Source: Cylindrobasidium torrendii FP15055 ss-10 (taxonomy: Eukaryota > Basidiomycota > Agaricomycetes > Agaricales > Physalacriaceae). Taken from it: DNA of 64,000 nucleotides. Positions 22,627 to 35,249 of the stretch are shown in pieces; position 1 is the first letter of the stretch; each line of letters opens with the position of its first letter. Both the position numbers and the translations under genes were made by a program. Under the pieces are notes generated by a model, which was not told where the DNA came from, made no database searches, and saw only the letters and a list, made by a program, of their open reading frames with translations. The DNA is taken from assembly GCA_000934385.1 (NCBI GenBank), contig KN880508.1, positions 1 through 64,000 on the forward strand. Direction: 5' to 3'.

Positions 22627-23215
22627 CGCGGTCGCGGACAGAACAATGTGATGGAAGGCAACATGGTGTATTTTTAGTTTTTGTAAAAATTACAAATGGC
22701 GTTTCACACAAGGCGGTTCGATGAGGAAAGTGTCTAGTTATCAATGTGCCCAATGAGGGTGACGAGCTCTCTTTGGTGTACTCTGGTGCTGCTAGGTCTT
22801 TGGAGTGGGTTATCCCTAGCTTTCTTCGCAAGAGCGCCCGTCATCGATGATCTAGCGGAAACCAAAGACGGAGGAAGAGATAGTCTAATATTTCGGACTG
22901 CGAACACCCAGCTGGCAGATGAATGCACTGCGTACCGAGTTCCTGATCGCCCCGGCAAGACGGACCGGGTCCGAACAAAGGCAGAGTACGTAAGATTTCA
23001 GATATGGGTTGCCCCACGTCGATCCATAGACAATTCACGACTTCACGGAATGTGGGTCAAAACACTAAAATCTCCAAGAGACATAACGGATACACTGTTG
23101 CACATGAAAGTTACGTGTATACCAGCTTGTTATGCACTCTGATTCGAGGCATTAGTTTACGGTCATAGCCCTTTGAAGATGAAATGCTGACTTCGTATCA
23201 GGGCGGCGATTTATC
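22627..23215. other. Intergenic, no gene recognised
   Basis: Short open frames only. This is the 3' flank of the carrier gene and of the cysteine-rich peptide gene (convergent). Confidence 0.45.
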
Positions 23216-23454
23216 TCAGCAGCAGCCGCACGGGACCTGGCAGCAAATCGTTCCGCCGCGGCAGCCTCCCGAGCAAATGCAACCGCTCTCAGTCATATCG
23301 CCACTGACTTCGAAGCTATACAACCGCATATTATCGTGAATTTTTGTCGACGTCCTCGACGATGAGAATGGGCATACCTCTTCCTGTCGAGAGCTGAAGC
23401 GGATGCGGAGGCCATGACCGTGAAGAGAACAGTGAAGATGGCGAAGAAGTTCAT
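23216..23454 (-). CDS. Small secreted cysteine-rich peptide (58 residues)
   Basis: Two exons on the reverse strand, 23454-23378 and 23315-23216, with a 62-nt GTATGC..TATAG intron. The protein starts with a clear signal peptide (MNFFAIFTVLFTVMASASAS). After a short linker with a possible dibasic site (LDRKS), the last 22 residues carry eight cysteines in a Gly-rich pattern (CIC, GGC, CC, PC, GCC) ending at the stop. Small secreted cysteine-rich proteins are common in fungal secretomes as effectors, antimicrobial peptides or surface peptides. I recognise no specific family, so the role is open. The intron is supported by the change of frame and by good splice signals. Confidence 0.65.
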
Positions 23455-23849
23455 TCTTGGAATTGGACAAGAGAAGATTGGGTTGTTAGGCTTCAGCGGT
23501 AGGTATGGAGTCTTGGATTTTGGGAAAGACGACGACAAGCACGATGTCTTTTATACGATAAAAATTGGGCAATCACGAGACGATGGAGACGAAGATCAAG
23601 AGCCCGTGTGCCCTCGAAAGAGAGTTGCACAGCAAAACTCTGTTCCATACATGGAAAGCCCGTTTTACCGTACGCTCGTATCTCACTCCAAAAGTTCATT
23701 GGATTCTCTTTAGCTAACTCTTATCACCTGGCGTATCTACACGGCCCACTTGGACCCATCCGTGTAATACAGTATGGAGCAAAAACCACGGATCCTTGGA
23801 TTATTTAAACAATCAAGCGTGTATTTGTTGGTCACTTGGACGAGCCCGT
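23455..23849. other. Intergenic, no gene recognised
   Basis: This is the 5' flank of the cysteine-rich peptide gene, without a sustained coding pattern. Confidence 0.45.
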
Positions 23850-24080
23850 ATCTCATACATTAGCTGCGCTGTCTTTCCTATCGGGTGGTAGTAGTACGAT
23901 ACGGTTGTCTTTGGGGTACTCAAGGGTAAACGGCCCCCTCCTCCACTCTGGCAGCGCATCGAACATCTCAGCGCGCGCCGCCTCATCGCCATTGGCCAAG
24001 CGTAATGTTCCGCAGATTCGGCCAATTCATAGCACCGTCTCCCTCGCCCATGCTCAGCGCTTTCCCTACCATTGATATCC
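23850..24080 (-). pseudogene. F-box gene fragment (C-terminal end)
   Basis: The reverse strand resembles the last ~80 codons of the F-box gene at 26975-28222: PEWRRGPFTLEYPKDNRIVL here against PEWRRGPFILGRPKDNRIIL there, with a WPNLRNITL-like motif upstream. The N-terminal F-box and the body are missing and the frame is broken, so this is a truncated relic. Confidence 0.75.
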
Positions 24081-24262
24081 AGTATACATCTAATAAATAC
24101 GCTATACAGAGACACGTCTTGAGGCTTGCTTGAACTTCCTATTTTCGCTCCTCAAGCTCTCCACTTAAAGCGCGCACACAAAGTTGGATATACAGTATTT
24201 TGCTACCAAACATTCATACCGCTGTTCTACAGACTCTAGAGTACATACATCGACTTTTAGGA

Positions 24263-25657
24263 CATCAGTAAAACGGCAAGCGTGTAAATTACGCATTTAC
24301 AGGGTATTTACACTGTTATAGTACGCGTAACGAATACGCATGTTCCTGTAAGTGATTATACGTGTGTGTAATTTTTACACACTAATTTACCTGTATTTAC
24401 GCAGAGAATACACAACATTTACAGGTATTTTTTACGCGGGGATACAAGCATTTTTATGGCCATTTACAGTTCAGCGGACTGATTATGCACACACCAAAAA
24501 TCTGCATCGTTAAAAAGGCTGAATTTGCACACGATAACAAACTACGATATATGCTACATATGTCCAGAGGATAGGTATAGTAGATAATGTGCTATACACT
24601 GTACCAAATCGTGGGCCGCCTCGGTCATACACGCACGGACCACCGCATATGCACTGGTATCATCAGGGAGGCGATCTTCAGCAATGGAGAGGTGAAATGG
24701 TAGTGCTAGGCGCGCAACAGCCAGCGTCGGAATATTGGCCGCGGCGTCAGGTGGATGAGATAGCCCATCAAATGCGAGGCAATTCGTTGGATTGGGGGAT
24801 GGGTTTACCTCAAATAATACCTCCCCTAGCAACAACAGCGACGCGAGCGACGAGCGTTCCCACGCTCGTCGGGGCTGTCATACGGCGCCCTTTCATTCAA
24901 GTTTCAATTTGAGTATCAGGTCGCTAGTGACCCACGTCAGCCACGATATGCGCTGCAGCTGGACACGCACCTGGTTCTCTCCAATGACCCTTGGCCATTC
25001 TCCGGACTTTGAATTTTGAGGCTCGTCCGCCATCCGCCATGTGCGCATCCAGAGGGAAGCTAGCGGTCCTATAGTATCGGATGCGTCGCGCCTGTACGGC
25101 ACAACGACAAGCTGTCAACCAGATGGTCGTCGAAAGAAGAGAAGGCTAGGAGAAGGGCAACGGCTCCCATCACAACAGCCCAAATGATCGGCCCGGTACC
25201 CAAATGGCAAACAAGTGCATACTTGATGAGTGAAATTCCGGTTGTTAAGTGCGACAGTCGACTGTCTCTTCTCTGTGCCATGATCAACAAAGGCGCGCGC
25301 GACGAAGGACTATACTATGCATCGCGGCGTTACTCACCTCACGCGGCATCTGTTTTCTTACTTACGACCTCCATCCGCTAAATCTCTGCTAAGTACTTTC
25401 ACTGTGATTCTACCCTTGGTGAGGCCAAGGTTTATGCACTTATATACAAGTTATATCGATACACCTGGAGTACACCATACGCCTCAAAATTCGATATTTT
25501 TAATTACAACATTTACACTGGTATTACATCTCTACATGGTTTATGTGCCCCGTAATTTTGCAAGCGTGTGTATCTCTGTAAATTTTACACGATTTTATGC
25601 AGATACACGAACTTATGGATGCTTTACACGAAATACGCGTTTGCCATTTTACTGATG
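24263..25657. mobile_element. Non-autonomous DNA element with terminal inverted repeats
   Basis: The left end begins CATCAGTAAAACGGCAAGCG and the right end, read on the other strand, begins CATCAGTAAAATGGCAAACG. About 24 bp match with three differences. Both subterminal regions are full of short TTTACAC/TTTACAG-type motifs. The 1.4-kb interior has no transposase-like frame, so it would need a helper. A 2-bp GA flanks both ends but is too short to count as proof of a target duplication. Superfamily not assigned. Confidence 0.6.
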
Positions 25658-26974
25658 GAATTACTTATATCACGTCAAGTCTATAATCAACATCCCGAAA
25701 CGCAGTTCGATGGGCTCTAGTAAGCTTCAGCAACTCAAGTTATGAATTTTGAGTTGTCAACTTGTCGCTCAACAGTATCAAATTGCTACTATCCTTCGGC
25801 ATCATTTGCTGCTTCCAGCGCCAGTGTGAGTGGTACTAGGAGGCTCAGTGTCTCTTGAAAATTTCCCGTCTCATGAATATGACAGTCCATGTGTTCGGTG
25901 GTGTATTTTCGGAGAAATGATACACAAGTTGTGTGTCTGGTCATTTGCGCCGGGGGGGTATCACTTTGATGTTGGTGGTACGTATATTATTTCTATATAT
26001 GTAAAAGCGTTCGTAGTGCTTAGCGTCAGTACGCTTGGCTCTGCAGTTGCTCAGTGGATGGCTATTTTATTTGTCACTGTCAACCTGGGTGTTAGACTCA
26101 CGGGAGGTCAGTATCAGTAAGCCAATGAGACGGTGCCGTGTGGTGGCCACAGTATTGGCAGACACATAGGTAATTATCTGATGGGTTCAAAGACAATATT
26201 CCTCGGTTGAGAAAACCTATTCATAAATTTACGAGTTTATTCCACAGTTGTTGATAAGGGCAGGCGTGCTAAACAAATCCGTCAAGTTGTTGACCAATTT
26301 GGCAGATGATCGAGTGAGATGCCAATTTAGAAATCTCCTATAAGTAGATCGAACTTGTGCTTACTTCGATTTGAGCAGTGTCACGACCGCTGCAACGACC
26401 TCTTAAAGTAAAGCGTACGCTATTCGAGCCTGGAGTCAGAGACTCAGAGGCGATTTGGCAAAAGATCAATGCCGCCGGCACAACTGTGTATCCCAAAAAA
26501 GGATGCAACCAAAAAAGGAAACGGCAGCTGCCAGAAGAAGGCCGTTCAAGGACGCCCGAAAACGAGCTATTCTTCGCTACGCTATGGTTTGTTGAACAGA
26601 ACACCAAAAGTTGTGACTGAGATCTTGAGGCGCATCGTCACGCGGATATCACTTATCAAATTCAACTTAGTTAACCAGCCATGCTCAGTTGGACACCCTT
26701 GTATACCGCACGGCGAATCTGGCTGCATAAGCTGGGCAATGAACTAAGCATATAGCCTAATGTTTCCTAAATTTCTCAGCCGTGAAGGCGTTCTGCCTGC
26801 ATGCACATACACGACAATAGTTGTCATCATGACCCGACCAGAGTTAAATGTGGCTGCATTGGCTAGCCCTGGCAATGACTGATCCAGAAACCACACAGTT
26901 GTGTAAGCATCCATGTATTCGTCAACCGATGTCAAAGTCTAAGAAGCTACTGTCACTTGTCCAAAGAGACGTCG
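25658..26974. other. Intergenic, no gene recognised
   Basis: About 1.3 kb with scattered short frames and no recognisable domain, tRNA or repeat. Confidence 0.45.
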
Positions 26975-28222
26975 TTATCCGCTGGAGACCTGGTTTGCCG
27001 TATCGGGTACTCGTAGTATAATACGGTTGTCCTTGGGCCGGCCAAGGATAAACGGCCCTCTCCTCCACTCCGGCAACATAAAGAACATCTCAGCGCGGGC
27101 TGCCTCATCGGCGAGCGTGATGGATCGCAGATTTGGCCATGGCCATGTCGAGGTATCGTCCCCCTCGCCCCTACTCAACGTGTTTGCCCACATCTGCACG
27201 ATTTCCAGCTTGAATGAATCCAAGCGCAAATTCTGCACATTTGGAAGAGCCTCAAATAGGTCCGATATGATTCCATGGGAGGAAGCAATTTCAGCCCGCC
27301 ATGTATCGTCGTGCCGACTGTCCTTGATATGGATGTCGACGGAGGACTTGATGGGCGAAGGAATCCACGACCTCGGTAAGCCCATGAGAAAATCGTTGAA
27401 AATGGACAGCCGGAAGTCGAGCATTTCGAGTTGTCGTAGATTGGGCGGAAGTATCGCGCGTGGGAAGTAGCCGAAATCTTTCACGACTAGTTTCTCTAGT
27501 GCCGGAAAGATGATCGGGGCAGCAAAGTGTTGTTCCAAGCCGTTGAAATATGGGCCGAGAGTTAACGATGTGATTCCCCTGGATATTGGCGCGAGGGTAC
27601 CGGGGCGGGGGAATTGAATGCATGAAAGGCTTAATGTCGTAAGCTTAGGGAACAAGGCATCGAATGAGTCGAAGGCCACTCTGCAAAGATCCAAGTGATG
27701 TAGATATGGAAAAACGCCGATGCCGGGTTGAGAAAAGGTAGGTTTCATCATGCGCCAAACGTGATAATCGTTCTTGTAATCGAGGGATAGCGATCGAAGT
27801 CGTCGGGTGTAGACCCCCCCACTCAGCAGTATCAGCAGAAGTAGTTGATCATTGCGTTCTTGCAGGATTATGTGTTCTATCTGCGGCAGGTGATTCTTCA
27901 ATAGCTCCCCGACGTCAGAGTACTGGGTGTCTTTTCCAGGGTCCGTCAAGCGAAGAGAGAAAGTAAGAGGCTGGTCTTTGGCCCGCAGAAGATGCTCCGT
28001 CATGCGAGGAAGGCTATCCCATTCGCGGGATTCGTATGAGATATATGTCCACAGTGCGGGGAAGCCGACCGCCGCGTTCCGCCAGTGTTGGCACACTTGC
28101 GACACGACTGTCGCGATACGCTCGTTTCCCGTGACAGTTGCGTGGTCCGCGAAAACAGGGTCGCGATCTTGGGCGACGCTGAATATCTCTGCAAGGATTT
28201 CGATAGGCACGGAGTCGACCAT
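26975..28222 (-). CDS. F-box protein
   Basis: Single-exon gene of 415 residues. The F-box segment is VPIEILAEIFSVAQ (residues ~5-18) and the signature VVSQVCQHWRNAAVGFPALW (about 40-59). The body is leucine-rich and ends with the RRGPFILGRPKDNRIIL motif shared with the relic at 23850-24080. A substrate-adaptor role in SCF ubiquitin ligase is inferred from the family. It is head-to-head with the mannosyltransferase gene; the 144-bp gap must hold both promoters. Confidence 0.82.
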   Translation of the reverse strand: MVDSVPIEILAEIFSVAQDRDPVFADHATVTGNERIATVVSQVCQHWRNAAVGFPALWTYISYESREWDSLPRMTEHLLRAKDQPLTFSLRLTDPGKDTQYSDVGELLKNHLPQIEHIILQERNDQLLLLILLSGGVYTRRLRSLSLDYKNDYHVWRMMKPTFSQPGIGVFPYLHHLDLCRVAFDSFDALFPKLTTLSLSCIQFPRPGTLAPISRGITSLTLGPYFNGLEQHFAAPIIFPALEKLVVKDFGYFPRAILPPNLRQLEMLDFRLSIFNDFLMGLPRSWIPSPIKSSVDIHIKDSRHDDTWRAEIASSHGIISDLFEALPNVQNLRLDSFKLEIVQMWANTLSRGEGDDTSTWPWPNLRSITLADEAARAEMFFMLPEWRRGPFILGRPKDNRIILRVPDTANQVSSG

Positions 28223-28366
28223 GGTAGTTCTTGGTCAAGAGAATGGCAGCCACGTGTCCGTGTGACGCATATCCTAATCGAGCCTCCTATGTATTTTAGG
28301 CTCGTCCTTTTACCACCACGACCACTGTCCCGACCCCGACGCGTTGGGCCGCCGCCGCTCTCTACA

Positions 28367-30259
28367 ATGGTCGTCTCCCTGCGGCGCAGAAGCCTGTCTC
28401 GCCTCGTCTTCCTTGCCTGCTGTGCGGTCTTTGCACGCTTGGTCTTGTACCCAGCATTCGTTCCAGCTACGACGCGATCTTCGAATGACTATCAAATTGA
28501 AGAGCAAAATTTCATCGAACGCGCCACGCGAGCAGACAAGTCGCTTAATGTTCAAAAATATCGTTTCTTGCAGTCACGGCTAGGCAGGGATGAGCGGGAC
28601 GACATGATGTCGGATGTTGTGCGGAATGGCATCAATGACTACTGGGAGAGGTTCCAAATGCCTTAGTGCGTGCTGAATGATCCCGCCAACGTGCTATTAC
28701 TTATGCCTCACCCTGTATGTAGTATGGTCAGCCGTGAATCGTCAAGCATGGACGCCCAGCACGTCTTGAACTCCATCGACCAGCTATTATCCCTGAACGG
28801 CTGGGTGGCTGCACTATGTCCCACCCTCACACGTCCGTTCGGCCAGAACAGGCGTGAAGACAACTACGATGACCTTGTCAAGGACGGCCAACTCTACTAC
28901 ATTGCAATTGTGATCCACTCCGCGGACCACTTCCTGGTCGACCAGTTGGCTGTGATTGTCCAGCTTGCCAAACGCCTGGGTCCCAACAACATTTTCGTCT
29001 CAATGCTCGACTATGAATCCACAGACTCGACCGAAACCCTCACCGACCTCTGTGAGGGCGTGTTGATCCTGCTCGGCGTTCCGTTCAGAATACGACGTGT
29101 GCCCGCCATGACCGAGGACCCTGCCGCCGCATACTACCCGCTTGAAGAGGCTCATATGCGGAACCTGGCGCTTGAGCCTTTGCGAGAGCTTCAAAGTAAA
29201 CGGGATATTGACTTCCACCGCGTCATTTGGCTCAAGGGATTCACCTGCCCGACCGACATTCTCGAGACCATTCGCGTGAGCTACGCAAATGAGGCGGCGA
29301 TGGTGTGCGGCATGGACTGGGCCGAGCACAACGGATTCTTCATCTTCTCCGACCGATGGAGGACAAGGGACATCGAGGGCGACCAGTTCCGCCAAAGCAA
29401 GTCATCGTCCAAGTCGGACGCTGTTCCTCCTCGCGATGCAAACGGTGCAGCTCGCTACGCCCAGCATTTGCCTTTCCAAGCCTTCTGCTGTGAGGCTGGC
29501 ACACACGTCGTTGATCCCGCCCAGTCTTACTACAAGGGCATCCAGTACCGCGCCGGCACAGGCTACCAAAATCTCAGCCGTGCAGAGTCTTTGCCTGTGC
29601 GTGACGCCGACGCGCCATGTTTGGATAGCAGCCAGGCGTACTTCTGCAGAGATTTATGGGTTCGGACAGCACGCGATGCAGTGGCTGCGATGGACCTCGA
29701 GCACGATGTTGCTGGAGAGGGAAAGATGCGAGCCAAGCGAGCGGTCGCGTATGAGCCACAGGAGGGGATTATTGAGGTTGCTGCTAGCGACCCGTTGATG
29801 CTTGTCGCGCGGGAGGAGCCAGCGAAACCAGCAAAGGCAGACGACGATGTGGATCGTCGGCAGGCTGGTGGTGTTGCGCCTGACCCTGATGCCAATGCTG
29901 GTTCGGATTACGACGCGATGCCTGAGGAGGACACGGACGAGATTGCACCTCTGCCTGTGGACGACGACGACCGGATGTCTATTCCCAACTCTGTCTTTAC
30001 TCCAGCGAGGATATTGGTGAACCCACGATGCCCCACAACATACGCTGGTGTCAGTCATACGCAGCTTGCGCGAGATCTCTTCGGCGATGGTGACGAGGAG
30101 GAGACGAGGGTAGGGAAGTATGTTCTGGATGATTGGGAAGGCGCGCCGGAGAGCTTCATTTGCCAGGAGCAGCGGACAACGGGAGGACGAAAAGCGCCGA
30201 AGACCCAACGGAGAATGGGATTCTCGATACACGAGGAGTTGCAGAGACTGGTTGTGTAG
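28367..30259 (+). CDS. CAP59-type alpha-1,3-mannosyltransferase-like glycosyltransferase
   Basis: Exons 28367-28665 and 28723-30259, 611 residues. The N-terminus is short and basic (RRRSLSR) followed by a membrane anchor (LVFLACCAVFARLVLYPAFV), giving type II topology with a Golgi-lumenal catalytic part. The domain starts around YYIAIVIHSADHFLVDQLAV, with SMLDYESTDSTETLTDLCEG, VIWLKGFTCPTDILETI and MVCGMDWAEHNGFFIFSDRW, the pattern of the fungal CAP59/CMT1 family (cryptococcal mannosyltransferase). An acidic, probably disordered segment rich in Asp/Glu (about residues 440-520) interrupts the C-terminal part. The substrate is likely a mannose-containing wall or surface glycan; this is inferred from relatives. 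Confidence 0.82.
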
Positions 30260-30953
30260 AAGATGGCTTATTTTTGGTTGTCGATAGTATGTTACGGTTA
30301 GTAAGCTTGCTTATATTGTCGCTTTCTTGTAGACTAATGGTATGGGTCTTGAGACATGAACGGAGATGGGGCAACTGTAGTGAGCCTGCAGCATTGATTT
30401 AATGGTTGCCTGGACATCTTGTACCCCACACCCACGAAGCGTCGACCGAGGCCTGAAGTGACTGAACTGGCTTGATTCTCTCCGGGGCGAAAGCCGTTCG
30501 CTTCTCTTTGCATCATAGCAATCCCGTGTTCTGATGAGAGAACAATGGGAAGACCCTCCGAGTACTATTTGGTCACTTGGTGTACATATACAGCTCTTTC
30601 TCTTGGGGTGAGGGGCTTCGCCTGAACAATTAATCCACACTGCGCGCGCTTGAAATTTCATACACGCCGTACCGTCCTACGAGCTTGTAAACGTAGGCAC
30701 ACGGCCGTGCCCCTGGAAGCTTGGAAGATGGGGGCGCAATGACGGTGACAATCACGCTGGATAAGGATACCGAACGCCAATACTTGGACGGGATTCCCGG
30801 CTTCTTCCTGATGGTGATGGACATGTTCTTCTCCTCGGCCATTCAGGGCAGAACACGGAGTCGCCGCCGTTATAACTAGTGCATCGATGCAAAACTCGAA
30901 ACCTTTTCTCCCCCCCTTCCTTTTATGAGTGGCCTCTATCATTGAAAAAGTTA
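30260..30953. other. Intergenic, no gene recognised
   Basis: This is the 3' flank of the glycosyltransferase and upstream region of the next gene. No coding pattern is convincing. Confidence 0.45.
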
Positions 30954-32735
30954 ATGGCAAGTCTGGTACGTGCTGGCGCGGGCGCTAAGGCCAGAGGATG
31001 GGCTCACGGAGAGAACGCGATAGGCCGCAACAATAGTTCCAGCCGTGACCACAGCCAGCGGAACTGTTTTGGTGCGTTGTATCAACAAGCATTGGGATTT
31101 TATTGATTATCGCCGAATGAACCTGTTAGATTTATGACTGGCTCTGCACCCTAGACGAAGAGGTGCGCTCGCGCTTTGCCTCTGTGAAATAGCCTTTCAT
31201 TCAACATCCGCAGGTTATGGCCATTTGGCTACAACCATTCACATGGAGCTCTGCACTGTTTTACGTCAATCGCTATTTGGCCATCGTTGATGTCACTGTG
31301 TCCGTTCTCAGTGCGCCCTCTTCCATCTCTATGTTCGAAGAATCAAACTGACCTAACGTTTTCCAGTGAGCACACTGACTAATTTGAGTGTTGAAGTGAG
31401 TCTACACGGCTGTTGTTTTGGTTTACCCACCAGAAGCTGATCACGAAATCGGAAGACATGTAAACACTTAGTCCCATTTAGCATATGTATGTGCAAGCAT
31501 TCCTTCCTGCACGAACGAGTATGAGCCCCTTTTCACATAGATTCTATGATGTTTGGCGGCTACATCGGTGAATGTGAGTGCAAATTGTTGGACACCCCAT
31601 CACAGTGGCTGATGAATCGCATTAGGGATTCTGATGACCCGGACCTACGCGTTGTGGGACTGTCGTCGGTGGGTTCTCATCACCTTCACTATCCTCGGAA
31701 TCGTACGCCGATTTGGAGTTAAGGTCGAGTATAAATACTCATCCTTTATAGGCAGCGTTCGTACCGTCCATCGTCATCACAAGTCGCTTCACACATGGAC
31801 TTATCTGTACGTTCATCATTCCGTTATGTAGTTAGAGTTTGTATTAACTGGTTTATAGACTTTGAACCGCTCCCTGGGGTCACGTACCATGGTTGTAGCG
31901 CAATACCCACGAACAACTCCGCCACCATTGTATTCGTGCTTTTGCTTTGTAGCGAAACGAGTACGTTTCCCCGTCAACTCTGGAGGTCGACGCTTACGCG
32001 TTGCCAGTCATTGCCACTTTGACCGCTATCAAAGCCAGGGATCACCTTAACCAGGTGCATTCATCATGGGTGAAGCATCTCTATGTCCAGAACGGTAAGT
32101 CGCTAGCACTGGGAGACACTACTATGACATGACTGATCGATGCATAGGACTCTTATATTATCTGTACACCCTCGGTACAGTTTTCAGCTGGCGTGCGCCT
32201 TTAAATTTCCCAACACTGATACCATGCAGCTATCTCGATTGCCAATGTTGCAGTATCCTTGTCGTCGCCGGTATGTTTACATTTGGCGTCGTTGGATTCA
32301 AACATCTTCTTAAATGTCCTGTTCTGTTCAGACATCCGCTGCGCTCTTGATAGTGTGCGTTACCCTGACTGCGACCTATCATTCACTCACTATCACTTCC
32401 TGTCTAGGCCTCAACGAGCACTTCACTCCATTTTCTGCACTCATATTCTGTTACTCATCCGTCAAACCCGCCCTCAAGACGATCGCACACTCTTTTCAAC
32501 CGTTGGAAACGCAAGCACAGAAGACTTTCAAAACTCACTTGATGAATTCGACGTTAACTACGGCACTTTGGAATCCACCGTATACCACAGCGGTAGAATC
32601 GACCACATACCTCGCCTTGGACCTTATGCTGTGGGGAGTGGAACGACGTTAGTGCCGGAGGGCGGCTTGTCGATCCCTTCTTCGTTAGGCTCTAGCCGCC
32701 GTCGTAGCTCGTTAACCACAATCGAGCGTCAATGA
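30954..32735 (+). CDS. DUF6533-like seven-helix membrane protein
   Basis: This gene has many small exons. Family motifs appear in the right order on the + strand: IYDWLCTLDEE (about 31130-31171), FTWSSALFYVNRYLAIVDV (about 31220-31280), ILMTRTYALWDCRRW (31627 on), AAFVPSIVITSRF (31750 on), the EPLPGVTYHGCSA exon (31860 on), VIATLTAIKARDHLNQ (32010 on), NGLLYYLYTL across the intron at about 32100-32150, ISIANVAVSLSSP (about 32232-32270) and PQRALHSIFCTHILLLIRQ (32408 on). The gene ends with a Ser/Arg-rich tail at 32735. Proteins with this layout are abundant and poorly characterised in mushrooms and look like seven-helix receptors or transporters. The first exon and the join near 32355-32407 are uncertain; a frame problem there may mean the gene is damaged. 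Confidence 0.6.
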
Positions 32736-33397
32736 AAGTGAACATGCTTCCTCGGAACAGTATTAGATAGAGTGTTCAGGTATTGAATAAGTGCGCTGAA
32801 GCGAAGCTCTATATATCTTTGACCCTTTCTCTCAAATGCGGCTTCGAACGACGGTACAGTTCGGTACATAAGTATTTGAGATTGGATATTGAAATCCGCC
32901 CAGACTGAGTCGGCGAAATCGCGTGTATCTCCGCCATCGTATTGAATACATACCAGGGCTAGCAGGCACGAGATAGTAAATCTGCTTCCCTCGTGCTCTT
33001 GATCTCCGGGTCCAACATAGGCGAAGTTGCTTCTGTTCTATCGAGGACTACCGTCGAAAGTATCGCGTGCTCACGGGACTCGACCTTCTGTCGATGGATG
33101 AGGAGCAGGATACGTGTGCAGCATATCGAGTGAAGAACTCGTTGGGGACTATTCCGAGTGTGAGCTTGCTTTCGTCTACATGGGCTGGTAGAGGCCGTAC
33201 GTGGCGAGCCAATTTGCTAGGCTCTATCGAGAATAAATCATGAGATTCGAAGTATTTGTGGCTGAAAACTCACAGGCTTAAGAACCGGGACAAGGGTGTT
33301 TGCGAGCGCAAAAACTGAAGTCCGGGCTCAAGTGAGCGTCACTACACTCAAGGTAGACCACCACACTAACCGAAAGTGTACACATAATACGAAAGCC
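32736..33397. other. Intergenic, no gene recognised
   Basis: No sustained reading frame or repeat seen between the seven-helix gene and its decayed relative. Confidence 0.4.
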
Positions 33398-33860
33398 CTA
33401 GACCGAGGAACTTTCAAGCCTGGCATAAGGCCAGAAGATGGCGTGGACGTACCATAACGAACGTATAACTCGTAAACCCAGGAAGAAGGTGATCGACGTA
33501 CTGATTCTAGTCAGTCCAAAGGGGGTTGCAATGAGAGGCCTCTTACGATGTTGTCGAGCTTTTATCGCCGTCAGAATTGCGATAACTGGGTACGTGTGAG
33601 CGATGTCCGTTGTGCATAAGCATGCACATACTCGTCTCGGAAAGGAGCAAGGCCCCATAGCTAAACATAATGACGGGGCTTCCATGTGTTGCGACGCAGC
33701 CGTACGGGCCCGTTCCACTCAGTGGAGAGTCTTACCTTTCAATGAATAATGTGACGACGAAGAAGACAGCATAGGCCTACAGACAAGTGAATCCATTTCC
33801 AGTTGGGTTACCGTGGTGGATATGACGATGAGAACCTTAGCAAATGTAAGTAAAGGCGTA
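33398..33860 (-). pseudogene. Remnant of a DUF6533-like seven-helix gene
   Basis: On the reverse strand the pieces YAVFFVVTLFIE, YGALLLSET, VIAILTAIKARQH and SSWVYELYVRY occur in the same order as their counterparts in the gene at 30954-32735, with intron-like gaps between. Several N-terminal exons could not be found further up (33.9-35.2 kb), so this is probably a truncated copy, though a live gene with more divergent exons cannot be excluded. Confidence 0.5.
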
Positions 33861-35249
33861 CAATTGGCGCATCGATAAACAAACACTGAGCTGGATAGAG
33901 AACGTGATCAAGATCCATCGTCGCCGTCCCCAGACGGCGTATGTCCGTATCATTAGAATAACTCACAAAATGAGCCCGAGTCGCTGAAGGTAAAGCTTGA
34001 ATTCTTACCTTCGGAAATTAGCAAGCCCACGACGATGAGCGCTGGGAAGCCTGAGTCCTTTTCGGAAATACGGCAATAGCACACACACAAGCGAAGACTC
34101 TCTCCATCTGCTCGCATTTCTATATTACCATGTGGTTAGCGTGGGGACATGCACCCCAGCATACCAGGGTAAAGGAAGACACGCGCCTGTACAGTTGCTG
34201 CAGAGTTGATGAGAACTGGCAAGGGTTAGTCGGATGCTTGCGTAGCAACTGGAATTTTTGGTACGGTAGACGTTGAGGAATGTGTCGACAAATGGAAGGT
34301 AGCGGTTCAGAAAAAAGAGGACCGAAGCCAGAGATGTTCGCTCGAACCAGAAAGCCTCGATCTGGAGGGGTCAACTTAATGCTGGATAAATATCACAAAT
34401 AATCTTTCACCTCTTGATCCAGCGTGCATATCCAGTCGTAAACCTGCATCTCTTCGACATCAAATGGATTTTCTGGAGATCTGATAACACACACCAGTAA
34501 CGTCCCGCTGGCAACGACCGAGCCACTGATGATCTAGCAAAGTTGTCGCTACATATAAATTCTTTAGTGAGAAAAACGCACATCAAACATTGGCCTTCAG
34601 CAGCTACATGGAAGACTTGGAGGGGTCATGGAAGCGGGGAACAAGAAGTCTTCAACAGACCTTTCGTTATAAGCGCATTCGATATCACAGTTTGATCCGT
34701 CCCTGAAGAACCTTCAGCTGAAAGCTTCGAAAGGTTCGTCAACGTGGCCGTAGCACATTATCGCAACGTTCTGGAATTTGCGAGCGTTCCCCACCGGGAG
34801 CTTAAACTGTACCGGAAAGCGTGGCATCTCGTGGCATTCTCACAACAAGTCAAGCGATTGCTATCAAATGAAATGATGCCAACTCTAATAGTAAATGTTA
34901 AATCTAATACAGTAGCGTCAAGCTACACTCGTCAAAAGGCAACCTGTACGCCATTTTGCGCAAAGACAGCGCACAGTTGCTACTTACGTTCTCCAATCCC
35001 CAGCAGTGTGTAAACTCCCATTATGTCACGGTATGTCAACTTTAAACACCCGATGTCAACTCGAAGACCCCCATATACCTCCAGAGCAGGATAGCATACG
35101 TCGTCCAGCTCCATAGTGCCCAATGTATGGGTGTGAAAGAGCCCTCGAGCGGGAGGCCCTTCCGCCAAACGCAATCCTACGTCGTCCGATTCTCTTCCCT
35201 CGATGAATGCAGTCAAAAACGGCAAGCTGCCCAGACTTGGAGTGTCAGA

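Noticed and set aside
24263..24480. Repeated TTTACAC/TTTACAG motifs considered as a CRISPR-like array or telomere repeat
   Set aside because: Spacing is irregular, there are no unique spacers of constant length, and the organism is eukaryotic. They fit subterminal repeats of a DNA transposon.
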